64,000 nucleotides of DNA from Sinorhizobium saheli (GCF_001651875.1 NZ_LNQB01000102.1:220196-284195), one strand, 5' to 3'; counted from the first letter of the stretch, positions 36,702 to 46,361 are shown. Notes: a model not told the origin generated them from the sequence alone. Program-made: numbers and translations.

Positions 36702-36889
36702 TCGGGGCCCCCACTCGTTACGCTTACCGCCGAATATAAACCAGTCCCGCGTTTGCGCGCGCGTTGCACAAGCGTTGCACACGCTAAAGCGGCGTAACGA
36801 CCGGGCCTCGCCAGAGATGAAAGGCTGCCTGCCCCCGGGAGCGGACGGGGAATCGCCATTGGACAACGCCCGCCTGCAACCCGGAGCGC

Positions 36890-38098
36890 TCAAGACGAAA
36901 TCGCCTTTGACAGCGCGCGCGAACCGAAGCGGCGCGCCCTCTCCCCTTCCGGATTCTCGAAACCGGGCACGACGATCTTGACCACCGAGAACGGCAGGGA
37001 TCGCGCGGAGAGCGGCACGGCAACGACCGATTGCGCACCTGCCCTTCGCACGCCTTCGAGAGCGTGGCGCAACAAGGTTTCCAGGTCGCCGCCGACCGAT
37101 GGCCGAGCGATCGCGACCGGGCGCGGTATCGCCAGAAAGGCGCACCGCGTCGTCTCCGGCAGGGGTCGATCGAAGGTCTCCGGATGGACGTCGTCCCGCG
37201 CGCCGCTGATATAGGTGAGCCGCGACTGCGCGGCTTCGGTGACGGCCCGGATTGCGGCCCGAACCGGGGAGATGTGGGCCCCGCAACCGCTCGTCACCTC
37301 GATATAGCGAGCCTGGCCGCGGGTCACGCCGTTTGGCGCGAGCAAGGCGAGAAAAGCCGGAACGCCCGTGTCGCTGGTGATATCGAAGAGCCGGAGTTCG
37401 AGCTCAGCCGATTCGATGCGCGCGGCAAGCCGGTTCAGAGCCGCATCCTCGAAGCTCTCGGGGGCGATGCAGTTGCGGTAGCGGTTTTGCGGACCGGTCA
37501 CCTGCCAGAGAACATGCGCGTCGCGCTCGATTCGTTCCAGGAGGCCGTGGAGCATCGCCTCCTGGATGTTGTTTCCCGAGGCCAGTCCATCGGACGACAT
37601 CCAGAAGCGCGAGGGCTGCGTGCGGTCGAGCCGCACCGCCTCGAGCGGAACGAATGCCTGCTGCCCGGATATCAGATCAACGCCGGCAGCCCACTCCATT
37701 TCTTCATCCGGCCCGACGTCTTCCCGACCCGCGGCGATCAGGCCAGGCAGCGGATCCACCGCCCGCCCCGACGCGCTGAGGTCGCGGACTGTCCCGACAA
37801 GCGTCTCCACGGTCGGCTCGCCGGCGACGGCCCGCTCGAGTGCTTCCATCACGGCCGAAACCTTCGCGTCCGCATCCGTCAGCCCCTTGCCCTGCGCAAC
37901 CACGATCGACCGGGCGTTCGGGGTATAGGCGCACCAGACCGGGATCCCGACCTTGTCGAGGCCGGTATGCCGCGAGACACGCGTTACGCCGAAAGCGGCA
38001 AGCAAGGGGCATACGCGCGCCAGAGTCTCCTCCGGGCTGCATGTCCGATCGGTATGGTCGCCGCACCGCTCCTCGATGCTAGGGCCGGTCACCGTCAA
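36890..38098 (-). CDS. YcaO-family cyclodehydratase-like protein
   Basis: The 402-residue protein of the YcaO superfamily has the ATP/Mg-binding helices AKVSAVMEALERAVAGE (residues 79-95) and EAMLHGLLERIERDAHVLW (180-198), plus YIEVTSGCGAHISPVRAAIR. YcaO enzymes phosphorylate backbone amides and make azolines, thioamides or amidines in peptides; some act on ribosomal protein S12 or elsewhere. The C-terminus lacks the Pro-rich tail of azoline-forming members. The start (TTG at 38098 or GTG at 38092) overlaps the 3' end of a 74-residue ORF by about 20 bases, so the two are translationally coupled. No TfuA, dehydrogenase or E1-like partner is visible. Confidence 0.82.
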   Translation of the reverse strand: MTVTGPSIEERCGDHTDRTCSPEETLARVCPLLAAFGVTRVSRHTGLDKVGIPVWCAYTPNARSIVVAQGKGLTDADAKVSAVMEALERAVAGEPTVETLVGTVRDLSASGRAVDPLPGLIAAGREDVGPDEEMEWAAGVDLISGQQAFVPLEAVRLDRTQPSRFWMSSDGLASGNNIQEAMLHGLLERIERDAHVLWQVTGPQNRYRNCIAPESFEDAALNRLAARIESAELELRLFDITSDTGVPAFLALLAPNGVTRGQARYIEVTSGCGAHISPVRAAIRAVTEAAQSRLTYISGARDDVHPETFDRPLPETTRCAFLAIPRPVAIARPSVGGDLETLLRHALEGVRRAGAQSVVAVPLSARSLPFSVVKIVVPGFENPEGERARRFGSRALSKAISS

Positions 38099-38303
38099 AA
38101 ACGCCCGAGAAAACCTTGTCGGCGGACGACACCGCCACTGCGAAATCGACCCTCTTGACGATCGTACCGCCTTGCAAACGCAGATTGTTCGCCACTGCCA
38201 GATCGCCGGTCACCGAATCCAGCGGCTTGACCGTCCCATTCGTAAGGTCCGCCAGCCACAGGCCCGGTTCGCCCTCAATGCCGATCACAACAACAGTAGC
38301 CAT
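38079..38303 (-). CDS. Small ORF overlapping the YcaO gene; possible modified-peptide precursor
   Basis: The 74-residue product begins MATVVVIGIEGEPGLW at the ATG at 38303, chosen because GAGGGA lies 9 bases upstream; an in-frame ATG at 38318 is less well placed. It has no Cys, five Thr and four Ser, and ends FSGVFDGDRP. It lies 24 bases after the SARP-type regulator gene and overlaps the YcaO start, an operon of three genes. The position makes it a candidate substrate or partner of YcaO. No known precursor family is recognised, and it could instead be a small structural or regulatory protein. Confidence 0.65.
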   Translation of the reverse strand: MATVVVIGIEGEPGLWLADLTNGTVKPLDSVTGDLAVANNLRLQGGTIVKRVDFAVAVSSADKVFSGVFDGDRP

Positions 38304-38327
38304 CTGCTTTTCCCTCATGTTTCTCGC

Positions 38328-40190
38328 TCAAAATCCGGCCTTTTTCAGCCCTTCGCGGTAGAGGTCCTTCTGCCATTGCTCCTTGATCGGAACGACGGCG
38401 AGCCATTTGTCGACATTGAAGGCCGGGTTGGCCTTCAAAGCCCGCATCCTGTAAGCGCGCGCCTTCCTGCGATCTCCGAGCATCGCCCAGCTCGCCGCAA
38501 CGAGCCTGTCGCCGGGCGCCCTGTCTTTCATCCTTTGCACGTAGTCGATGGCGTCTTCATACTGGTTGAGGAAATAGCTCGCACCGGCGGCGATCCACAG
38601 ATACATGTCGGGCGCCAGCGGATTGAGCGAGAAGGCCTTGCCAAGCTTGTCGAGCGCCTCGGCTGGCCGACCGGCGTGAACGAGCGTATCGGCATGGCTG
38701 TTGAGCACATCGGCGTAGTGGGGACTCAATTGTTCGGCGAGGTCCAGCGCAGCGAGGCTTTCGTCGAGATCCCCCTGGTAGCGCTTGACGACGCCGAATT
38801 CCCGATGGGCATCCGGGAGTGCCTCGTCGCTTTCGATGGCTCGTTTCGCATGATCCTCAGCCGCAGACAGGAGATCGTTGTCTCCCCGTGCCGTCAGGAC
38901 CCACTCGGTCGCATAGGTATGCGCCATGCCGCTCAGCGCCGGCGCGAAATCCGGCTTGAGCTTGAGGGCATCCTTGAAATCGCGACGCGCCCTGCGAACG
39001 TCGGGCAGGCCGAGGCCCGACAGGCGCCGGAGCCCGCTGAGATAGGCATAATAGGCCTCCGGATGGGCCAGATAGTCGAGATGCTCCGCTTTTCCGATCT
39101 CGACCTGCTCGGCCACCGCTCGGGCGACGTTATAGGCGATCTCCCGACGCTGCTGCAGTAGGCCCTGGGGCGAGATCGGGAAGCGCTCCGCCCACACGAT
39201 TTCGTCCGAGGGCAGGAAGATGAGCTGCGTGAAAAGCCCTTGATCCGACATGCGGCAGTCGAGCGCGTAGGTGACGCCGTGCCTTTCCAGGATGGCGGCC
39301 TTGTCCGCCGCTTCGCGGATGCGCTCGGCCGTATACGGAGCCACGACCGACATCGAGCGCAGGGCGCAGAGACCGATGGTGATGTCCTCGATCAACGCCA
39401 CGCTGACCGCATGGACCATCGGTTCGCTGCCGAAAGCCACCGGTGGCAGCAGCGCGACGCGCGGCATCGGCATCGCGAAAACCGCGTCACCCTCCGCCGC
39501 CATCGCCCCGCCAGGAGCGCTTGCTCGCAGCCAGACCTTGGGCGATGGGCCGCTGGCAGGAAGCAACGGCCCGCTGTTGACCCGTGACAGGATTTCGCGG
39601 ATGGCCGTATCGGCCGGATCGAGTTCGAGGAGGTGCATACAGGCCGCCCGCAGCGTCGACCGGTCGTCGGATCGTTGTTCCGTTTGAATGAGCGCGGCAC
39701 GCAGCAGGTCGGTAAAGGTGCGTCGTTTCTCGTCGACCCAGGCCGCATATCGACCGGCCGGTAGCTCCACGGACGCCAGGAACGTGTCTCGCCACAGCGA
39801 GAGCGCGGTGCTGAACGCCGCCTCGGAGCCTTCGAGGCCCTCGAAAGCCTTGACGTCGCAGGCTATCGCCCCCAGCGCCACCTCGCTTTCCGTTGCCGTG
39901 ATGAGCGGCCCGGCATCCGTTGCGAGATGCCGCATGCGCCAGAGCGTCGACCGCAGATTGTTGAAGGCAACGCTCTTTTCGCGATCCGGCCAGAGGAGCG
40001 TCGCGAGCCTCTCGCGGGAGGCCGCCCTCTGCTCCGATGCGCACAGATAGGCGAGAATCAGCAGGCCCCGCTCCGGACAAGCGACAGCCGCGCCGCCGGC
40101 ATCGACCAGCCGCAGTTCGCCGAAGGTCTGCAGGCGATAACCGGACCCGTTCACGGACGCCTCAGCCGGCCGGGTCGTTGAAACGACCAC
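38328..40190 (-). CDS. SARP/BTAD-type transcriptional regulator with TPR domain
   Basis: The 620-residue protein starts at GTG. Residues 15-110 look like a winged-helix SARP DNA-binding domain (LQTFGELRLVDAGGAAV and LLWPDREKSVAFNNLRSTLW), followed by a BTAD-like helical region to about 210. A middle segment (about 235-345, VALLPPVAFGSEPMVHAVS) resembles the alpha/beta domain found in CadC- and cyclase-type regulators. The C-terminal 250 residues are TPR repeats. It is the first gene of the run that includes the small ORF and YcaO, so it probably controls this locus. The stimulus is unknown. Confidence 0.8.
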   Translation of the reverse strand: MVVSTTRPAEASVNGSGYRLQTFGELRLVDAGGAAVACPERGLLILAYLCASEQRAASRERLATLLWPDREKSVAFNNLRSTLWRMRHLATDAGPLITATESEVALGAIACDVKAFEGLEGSEAAFSTALSLWRDTFLASVELPAGRYAAWVDEKRRTFTDLLRAALIQTEQRSDDRSTLRAACMHLLELDPADTAIREILSRVNSGPLLPASGPSPKVWLRASAPGGAMAAEGDAVFAMPMPRVALLPPVAFGSEPMVHAVSVALIEDITIGLCALRSMSVVAPYTAERIREAADKAAILERHGVTYALDCRMSDQGLFTQLIFLPSDEIVWAERFPISPQGLLQQRREIAYNVARAVAEQVEIGKAEHLDYLAHPEAYYAYLSGLRRLSGLGLPDVRRARRDFKDALKLKPDFAPALSGMAHTYATEWVLTARGDNDLLSAAEDHAKRAIESDEALPDAHREFGVVKRYQGDLDESLAALDLAEQLSPHYADVLNSHADTLVHAGRPAEALDKLGKAFSLNPLAPDMYLWIAAGASYFLNQYEDAIDYVQRMKDRAPGDRLVAASWAMLGDRRKARAYRMRALKANPAFNVDKWLAVVPIKEQWQKDLYREGLKKAGF

Positions 40191-40397
40191 CGCCGGCCGA
40201 CGATGGAAACAGCGACTTCTCGTACACTTCCCTCTCCTGCCCTCTCAGGACGATGTCGAACGACCTTGCATGCCCGATGACAAACCCCCGCATCAACCAT
40301 GCTCGAAAAGCCCCAGCGAGGCAACTCCCGGTGCAGAACTCCTTGAGGCGTGCCCCGCGAGGTTGACGCGCGGCCCTCCCGCGGGCCGCCCGCCTCG

Positions 40398-40515
40398 TTG
40401 TCCGGATGCCGCTCCTATGCTATATTCGCTGTGTTCGATCGGGAATGCCGGTACCCCTTTAAAGATCGTTCGCCCGGAGCGCGCTTGGCCCAAACAAGCG
40501 CGCTTTCGTGTTTTC
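40398..40515 (+). ncRNA. Candidate small RNA with own promoter and terminator
   Basis: TTGTCC (40398-40403), a 17-base spacer and TATATT (40421-40426) form a good sigma-70 promoter, predicting a start near 40433. An intrinsic terminator follows: stem AGCGCGCTT / AAGCGCGCT at 40478-40504, then TTCGTGTTTT. The transcript would be about 80 nt with no convincing ORF. It is antisense to neither neighbour's coding region; it lies in the gap between the regulator and the repeat-protein gene. I cannot assign it to a known family. Confidence 0.5.
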
Positions 40516-40607
40516 ATGGCCGCGAGCGCCCGGCAGGCCCTTGTGCTCTCGCGCCGTCACTTTCGGCCGAGGCGCCGCAGGCGAAAATCAGTCGCTCAAA
40601 CGAGATC

Positions 40608-40644
40608 GAAGCAAAACGGGCGGGCGTGTCCCCACGCCCGCCCG
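40608..40644 (-). terminator. Intrinsic terminator of the octad-repeat gene
   Basis: A perfect 12-bp GC-rich stem CGGGCGGGCGTG / CACGCCCGCCCG (40617-40644) with a 4-base loop lies about 40 bases after the stop. On the minus strand it is followed by TTTTGCTTCG. Confidence 0.85.
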
Positions 40645-40683
40645 AAGCTGTTTGCAGCGCGGCCGAAGCCGCGCCGTGATCCA

Positions 40684-43600
40684 TTAGATCGCCTGATAGG
40701 CCGCGATGACCGCCGCAACCTGGTCGTCGTCCATCGCCTGCACCTGGGTGGTCGTCAGAGCCTGCAGCTGATCGCTGTTCAGGTTCATGATGTCGTCCGT
40801 CGACAGGCCCCGCACCGCCTTGGTGCTGATCGCGGCGATGTCGTCCGTCGAGAACGTCGCCAGATCTTCCGTGGCGAGCGCCGAGATGGCGGTCGAGCTC
40901 ATGGCCGCGACCTGCGTGGAGCTCAATGCTTCGGCCTGAGCGGTGGTCAGGGCCTCGATCTGTGCCGAGGTCAAGCCGGCGATCGCCTTCGTGCCGAGGG
41001 CGACGACCTGATCGGTCGTGAGCGCCGCGACGTTGTCGGTGGTCAGAGCCCCGACCTGAACCGCACTCAGGGCTGCGACCTGCGTAGAGGTCAGCGCACC
41101 GACCTGGTCGGAGGTCAAGGCCTCGACCTGGCTGAAGCTCAGCGCCGCGATCTGGCCCGTGGTCAAGGCACCGATCTGGTCGCTGGAGAGCGCCGAGACG
41201 CTATCCGTGGACAGTCGCGACAGGGACTTCGAGCTGATCGCCGCGATGTCGGCGGTCGAGAACGTTGCCAGGTCGTCCGTCGACAGGGCGGCGATCGCAG
41301 TCGTGCCCAGGGCACCGATCTGTGCGGTCGTCAAACCGTCGATCTGATCGGTGGTGAGCGTATCGAACTGTGTGGAGGTCAGGGCCGCCACCGCACTGGT
41401 GCTGAGCGCCGCGACCTGATCGGTGGAGAGCCCCGCGATGTTGTCCGTCGTCAGGGCCGCGACCTGCGTCGCACCCAGCGCTCCGACCTGGCTGGAGGTC
41501 AGGGCATCGACCTGGGCCGAGGTCAGGACACCGATCTGGCTCGAGGTCAGCGCGGTGACCTGGCTCGTCGTGAGGGCGGCGATCTGGTCGCTGGTGAGCA
41601 CCGCGACGTTGTCCGTCGTCAGGGCCGCAACCTGCGTTGCGCGCAGTGCACCGACTTGCGAAGACGCCAGCGCCACGACCTGGTCGGAGGTCAGCGCCCC
41701 GACCTGACCCGAGGTCAATCCGGCGATCTGGCCCGTCGTCAGGGCGCCGATCTGATCGCTCGTGAGCGCTGCGAGATTGTCGGTGGTGAGGCCTGCCAGC
41801 GATTTGGCGCTGATCGCCGCGATATCGGCGGTATCGAACGTTGCCAGGTCTTCCGTGGTCAGGGCCGCAATGGCCGTCGAGCTCAAGGCGCCGATCTGCG
41901 CGGTTGTCAACACGCCGACCTGGTCGGAGGTGAGAGCACCGATCTGGCTGGACGTCAGCCCGGCGATCTGCCCCGTCGTGAGCGCGCTGACCTGATCGGT
42001 CGTGAGCACCGCGACATTGTCGGTGGTGAGCGCCGCGACTTGCGAAGCGCTCAGTGCGCCGACCTGCGTCGACGTCAATGCGACGGCCTGGTCGGAGGTG
42101 AGCACACCGATCTGGCTGGAGGAGAGCGCCGCGACCTGGCCCGTCGTCAGGGCAGCGACCTGGTCGCTTGTCAGAGCCGCGACATTATCGGTGCTGAGGC
42201 CCGCCAGGGACTTCGTGCTGATCGCCGCGATATCGGCGGTATCGAACGTTGCCAAATCCTCGGTGGACATGGCGCCGATCGCTGCCGAGCTCAGCGCGCC
42301 GATCTGCGCCGTCGTCAGACCGGCCACCTGATCGGAGGTCAGCGCTCCCACCTGGGCGGAAGTCAGTCCCGCAATCTGGCTCGACGTCAGGGCGGCGATA
42401 TTGTCGGTGCTGAGCGAAGCAACCACATCGGTTGAAAGTCCCGACACGGCCTTGGCGCTGATCGCCGCGATATCGGCGGTCGAGAACGTCGCGACGTCAT
42501 CCGAAGAGAGGGCTGCGAGGTCGGTCGCGCTGAGCGCTCCGACCTGCGCCGAGCTCAAGGCCTCGACCTGATCGGTGGTCAGGGCGTCGAGCTGGTCGGA
42601 GGTAAGGGCCGCCACCGCAGCGGTGGCCAAGGCGACGACCTGGTCGGTCGACAGCGACGCCACGTTGTCGGTGCTGAGGGCCGCGACCTGCTTCGCGCTC
42701 AGGACGCCAACCTGGGTGGACGTCAAGGCGTCGAGCTGGTCCGAAGTCAGCGCTCCGACCTGAGTGGAGGTCAGCGCCGCGACCTGGCCGGTCGTCAAGG
42801 CGGCGATCAGGTCGCTGGAGAGCGCCGCGACGTTGTCGGTGCTGAGACCCGCCAGAGCCTTCGCGCTGATCGCCGCGACGTCGGTGGTCGAGAACGTCGC
42901 CAGATCGTCGGTGGAAAGCGCGGCGATCGCTGTCGCGCCGAGGGCACCGATCTGCGCGGTGGTCAGCCCGTCGATCTGATCGGTGGTCAGAGCATCGATC
43001 TGCGTGGAGGTCAGGGCGGCTACCACCTTGGTGCTCAGAGCCGCGACCTGGTCGCTGGAGAGCGAGGCGATGTTGTCGGTGGAGAAGGCCGCAACCTGCG
43101 TCGCGCTGAGCGCGCCGACCTGCGCGGAGGTCAGGGCGTCGATCTGGTCGGAGGTCAGGGCGCCGACCTGAGTAGAAGTCAGGGCCGCAACCTGGGCCGT
43201 CGTCAGGGCGCCGACCTGGTCGCTCGTCAGCGCCGCGACGTTATCGGTGGTGAGACCCGCCAGGGCTTTCGCGCCGATCGCCGCAATGTCCGTGGTCGAG
43301 AAGGTCGCCAGATCCTCGCTGGAGAGGGAGGCGATCGCCGTCGAGCTCAGGGCGCCGATTTGCGTCGAGGTGAAGGCGTCGATCTGGTCGGAGGTCAGGG
43401 CACCGATCTGGTCGGAATTCAGGGCGGACACCACCTTGGTGCTCAGGGCCGCTACCTGATCGCTGGAGAGCGTCGCGATGTTGTCGGTGCTGAGCGCCGC
43501 GACCTGCGCAGCGCTGAGGACGCCGACCTGGGCGGACGTCAGGGCGTCGAGCTGGTCCGAAGTCAGCGCTCCGACCTGAGTGGACGTCAGCGCCGCGACC

Positions 43601-45747
43601 TGGCTCGTCTTCAGGGCGCCGATCTGGTCGCTGGAGAGCGCCGCGACGTTATCGGTCGAGAGACCTGCCAGGGACTTCGCGCTGATTGCCTCGATGTCGG
43701 CGGTCGAGAACGTCGCCAGGTCGTCGGTGGAGAGCGCGCCGATCGAGGTCGAGCTCAAGGCAGAGATCTGCGCCGAGGTCAGGGCATCGATCTGGTCGGT
43801 CGTCAAAGCTTCGAACTGGGCGGAGCTCAAAGCCGCCACCGCCTTGGTGCTGAGGGCAGCAACCTGATCGGTGGAGAGCGTCGCAATTGTGTCGGTCGAG
43901 AAGGACCCGACCTGGGTCGCGCTGAGCGCGCCGACCTGCGCGGACGTCAGGACGTCGATCTGGTCGGAGGTCAATGCCCCGACCTGACTGGAGGTCAAGG
44001 CCGCAATCTGGCTCGACGTCAGGGCGGCGACGTGGTCGCTGCTGAGCGCCGCAACGGTGTCGGTGGACAGGCCCGACAGCGACTTCGCGCTGATCGCCGC
44101 GATGTCGGCGGTCGAGAACGTCATGATGTCGTCCGAAGACAGGACGGCGAGATCGGAAGCGCTGAGCGCGCCGACCTGTCCGGAGGTCAGGGCCTCGACC
44201 TGATCCGAGGTCATGGCGTCAAGCTGCGCGGAGGTCAGGGCCGCCACCGCCTTGGAGCTCAGAGAGGCGATCTGGTCGGTCGAGAGCGATACGACATTGT
44301 CGGTGCTGAGCGCCGCGACCTGCGTGGCGCTGAGTGCGCCGACCTGCGTGGAGCTCAAGGCATCGATCTGCGCCGAGGTGAGCGCGCCGACCTGGCTGGA
44401 GGTCAAGGCCGCGACCTGGCGCGTCGTCAAGGCGCCGACCTGATCGCTGGAGAGTGCCGCGACATTGTCGGTGGACAGCGCCGAAAGCGACTTGGCGCTG
44501 ATCGCCGCGATATCGGCGCTGTCGAACGCTGCCAGATCGTCCGTGGACAGGGCGGCGATCGCGGTCGAGCTGAGCGCACCGACCTGCGCAGAGGTCAGGG
44601 CGGCGAGTTGATCGGAGGTGAGAGCGTCGAACTGCGCGGAGGTCAGGGCCGCCACCGCCTTGGTGTTCAGGGCCGTGATCTGGTCGCTGGAGAGCGCTGC
44701 GAGATTGTCGGTGGTCAGGGCCGCAACCTGCGTGGCGCGGAGAGCGCCGATCTGCGAAGAGGTCAGCGCCACCGCCTGATCGGAGGTGAGCGCCCCGACC
44801 TGGCTGGAGGTCAGGCCGCTGATCTGGCTCGTCGTCAGCACGGCGATCTTGTCGGTGCTGAGCGCGGCAATCACATCGGTGGAGAGGCCGGCCACGGCCT
44901 TTGCGGCGATCGCCGCGACCTCGGCGGTCGAGAAGGTGGCGATGTCGTCGGAGGAAAGGGCAGCGAGGTCGGTGGCGCTGAGGCCGGCGATCTGTGCGGA
45001 GCTCAAGGCCTCGACCTGAGCCGAGCTCAGGGCATCGAGCTGGGTGGAGGTCAGGGCCGCCACCGCCTTGGAGCTCAGGGCCGCGACCTGGTCGGTCGAG
45101 AGCGCCGCGACATTATCGGTGGTCAGCGCCGCGATTTGCCGTGCGCTCAGAACCGCAACCTGGTCAGACGTCAATGCAACGGCCTGGTCGGAGGTGAGCG
45201 CCCCGATCTGGCTGGAGGTCAGCGCCGCAACCTGAGCCGTCGTCAAGGCGGCGACGTGGTCGCTGGAGAGCGCCGCGATATTGTCGGTGGAAAGCCCCGC
45301 AAGGGCCCGGGCGCTGATCGCCGCAATCTCGGTGGTGGAGAAGGTCGCCAGATCGTCGGTGGACATGGCAGCGACCGCCGCCGAGCTCAGGGCCGCGATT
45401 TGCGCGGTGGTGAAGCCGTCGATCTGATCGGTGGAGAGCGCGCCAACCTGGCTGGAGGTGAGCGCCGCGACCTGGGAGGTGGCGAGGCTTCCGACCTGCG
45501 TGGTGTCGAGCGCGGCGAGCTGGTCGAGCGTCAGTCCCTTGATCGCGGTAGCCGACATCGCGGTCAGCTGTGCCGTCGTAAGGATGGCGATGTCGTCGGT
45601 CTCGAGAGCGGCGATCTGGGCCGAGGAGAGCGCCTTCACCTGCGCCGTGCTGAGGGCCGCCACGTCTTCCGTGGTCAGTGAAGTGATCGCTGCGGTCGAA
45701 AGAGAGCGGATCTGGTTGACGGACAGAGAAGAGACGATCGAGGTCAT
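40684..45747 (-). CDS. Giant Ser/Thr-rich octad-repeat protein (about 1687 residues)
   Basis: Almost the whole chain from residue 1 (MTSIVSSLSVNQIRSLST) to the last 30 residues is an eight-residue repeat, consensus L-[ST]-[ST]-x-Q-[VI]-x-A, about 205 copies. I see no Cys or Trp and very few aromatics. The octads form a superunit of 17 (136 residues): the DNA motif around GATGTCGGCGG recurs at exactly 408-base steps at 42469, 42877, 43285, 43693, 44101, 44509, 44917 and 45325. S/T-x-x-Q is a helix-capping pattern, so a solenoid of short helices is plausible. No signal peptide, LPXTG, RTX or autotransporter domain is visible, so secretion is unproven. The ATG at 45747 is chosen because the repeat begins there; starts at 45786 or 45798 are possible. 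A divergent GT41 glycosyltransferase gene suggests O-glycosylation. Confidence 0.85.
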   Translation of the reverse strand: MTSIVSSLSVNQIRSLSTAAITSLTTEDVAALSTAQVKALSSAQIAALETDDIAILTTAQLTAMSATAIKGLTLDQLAALDTTQVGSLATSQVAALTSSQVGALSTDQIDGFTTAQIAALSSAAVAAMSTDDLATFSTTEIAAISARALAGLSTDNIAALSSDHVAALTTAQVAALTSSQIGALTSDQAVALTSDQVAVLSARQIAALTTDNVAALSTDQVAALSSKAVAALTSTQLDALSSAQVEALSSAQIAGLSATDLAALSSDDIATFSTAEVAAIAAKAVAGLSTDVIAALSTDKIAVLTTSQISGLTSSQVGALTSDQAVALTSSQIGALRATQVAALTTDNLAALSSDQITALNTKAVAALTSAQFDALTSDQLAALTSAQVGALSSTAIAALSTDDLAAFDSADIAAISAKSLSALSTDNVAALSSDQVGALTTRQVAALTSSQVGALTSAQIDALSSTQVGALSATQVAALSTDNVVSLSTDQIASLSSKAVAALTSAQLDAMTSDQVEALTSGQVGALSASDLAVLSSDDIMTFSTADIAAISAKSLSGLSTDTVAALSSDHVAALTSSQIAALTSSQVGALTSDQIDVLTSAQVGALSATQVGSFSTDTIATLSTDQVAALSTKAVAALSSAQFEALTTDQIDALTSAQISALSSTSIGALSTDDLATFSTADIEAISAKSLAGLSTDNVAALSSDQIGALKTSQVAALTSTQVGALTSDQLDALTSAQVGVLSAAQVAALSTDNIATLSSDQVAALSTKVVSALNSDQIGALTSDQIDAFTSTQIGALSSTAIASLSSEDLATFSTTDIAAIGAKALAGLTTDNVAALTSDQVGALTTAQVAALTSTQVGALTSDQIDALTSAQVGALSATQVAAFSTDNIASLSSDQVAALSTKVVAALTSTQIDALTTDQIDGLTTAQIGALGATAIAALSTDDLATFSTTDVAAISAKALAGLSTDNVAALSSDLIAALTTGQVAALTSTQVGALTSDQLDALTSTQVGVLSAKQVAALSTDNVASLSTDQVVALATAAVAALTSDQLDALTTDQVEALSSAQVGALSATDLAALSSDDVATFSTADIAAISAKAVSGLSTDVVASLSTDNIAALTSSQIAGLTSAQVGALTSDQVAGLTTAQIGALSSAAIGAMSTEDLATFDTADIAAISTKSLAGLSTDNVAALTSDQVAALTTGQVAALSSSQIGVLTSDQAVALTSTQVGALSASQVAALTTDNVAVLTTDQVSALTTGQIAGLTSSQIGALTSDQVGVLTTAQIGALSSTAIAALTTEDLATFDTADIAAISAKSLAGLTTDNLAALTSDQIGALTTGQIAGLTSGQVGALTSDQVVALASSQVGALRATQVAALTTDNVAVLTSDQIAALTTSQVTALTSSQIGVLTSAQVDALTSSQVGALGATQVAALTTDNIAGLSTDQVAALSTSAVAALTSTQFDTLTTDQIDGLTTAQIGALGTTAIAALSTDDLATFSTADIAAISSKSLSRLSTDSVSALSSDQIGALTTGQIAALSFSQVEALTSDQVGALTSTQVAALSAVQVGALTTDNVAALTTDQVVALGTKAIAGLTSAQIEALTTAQAEALSSTQVAAMSSTAISALATEDLATFSTDDIAAISTKAVRGLSTDDIMNLNSDQLQALTTTQVQAMDDDQVAAVIAAYQAI

Positions 45748-46361
45748 GAGCGCGCGCCTATTGGTTAGCCGATTGCAAATATTCATCTCGCCTGCCACCC
45801 GGCGCGCGAAACGGCTTGCAAAGCCTCATTCACAGCAGCCTGCTGGCAACGCCGCTGCCGGATGTCACAACCGACATCGAACAGACGAGCGTCCGGAGGG
45901 ACGAACATAGATTGACATGGAACATGGCTCGCACGAGCCGGCGGGCTGGAAGGGCATCATGCAACCAGGGTGTGCAACGACCCTGACCCCCCGCTTCTGA
46001 CACGAACGTCTTGCTTGCTTGCAGCAAGACCGTTGCACCGAGATCCGTCCTTGAACACCCCACGGGATTCGTCCAAGGGCAGGAATCTCACCGAAGTGTT
46101 TATTCCGGAGTTCCTAATATCGGGTTAACAGCTCGCTAAGCCTGTTCCCTTGCCGGACACAATTTCAATTTTTCCGAGCGTCACGCCCGGGTGATGCTCG
46201 CGCCGCCAACCAGCAGGCACGTGCCGCTCCAGGCGCGTCTGACGGGACGCGCGGCGCTGTGGGCCCACAAGTCCAACGCAAGCTAGCGCCGCTAGAGAGG
46301 AAACGACGTTCCGGCGTCGGGTTTCAACTCCGCCTTTCGGCCGCTTGCTTGTGGGATTTCC
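45748..46361. other. Divergent intergenic region between repeat-protein and glycosyltransferase genes
   Basis: This 614-base region lies between two divergent genes and must hold both promoters. It contains a small hairpin GTCTTGC / GCAAGAC near 46010-46032 and an AT-richer stretch near 46090-46130 (TTCCTAATATCGGGTTAAC). I find no clear -35/-10 pair, no ORF with family support and no RNA gene. Its length is unusual for this compact genome and suggests regulation. Confidence 0.4.

Noticed and set aside
36702..37286. Upstream extension of the 71-residue ORF
   Set aside because: The extension runs over the 3' part of the YcaO gene in another frame and reads as Arg-rich shadow sequence.
40270..45681. 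Long plus-strand open frames opposite the octad-repeat gene, including one of about 770 codons
   Set aside because: They are by-products of the 24-base codon periodicity on the minus strand; the translations are Arg/Gly/Asp-rich low-complexity repeats without family features.
40684..45747. The repeated DNA as a CRISPR array or satellite
   Set aside because: Unit length is 24 bases in frame without spacers, and the minus-strand frame is intact for over 1680 codons with a terminator.
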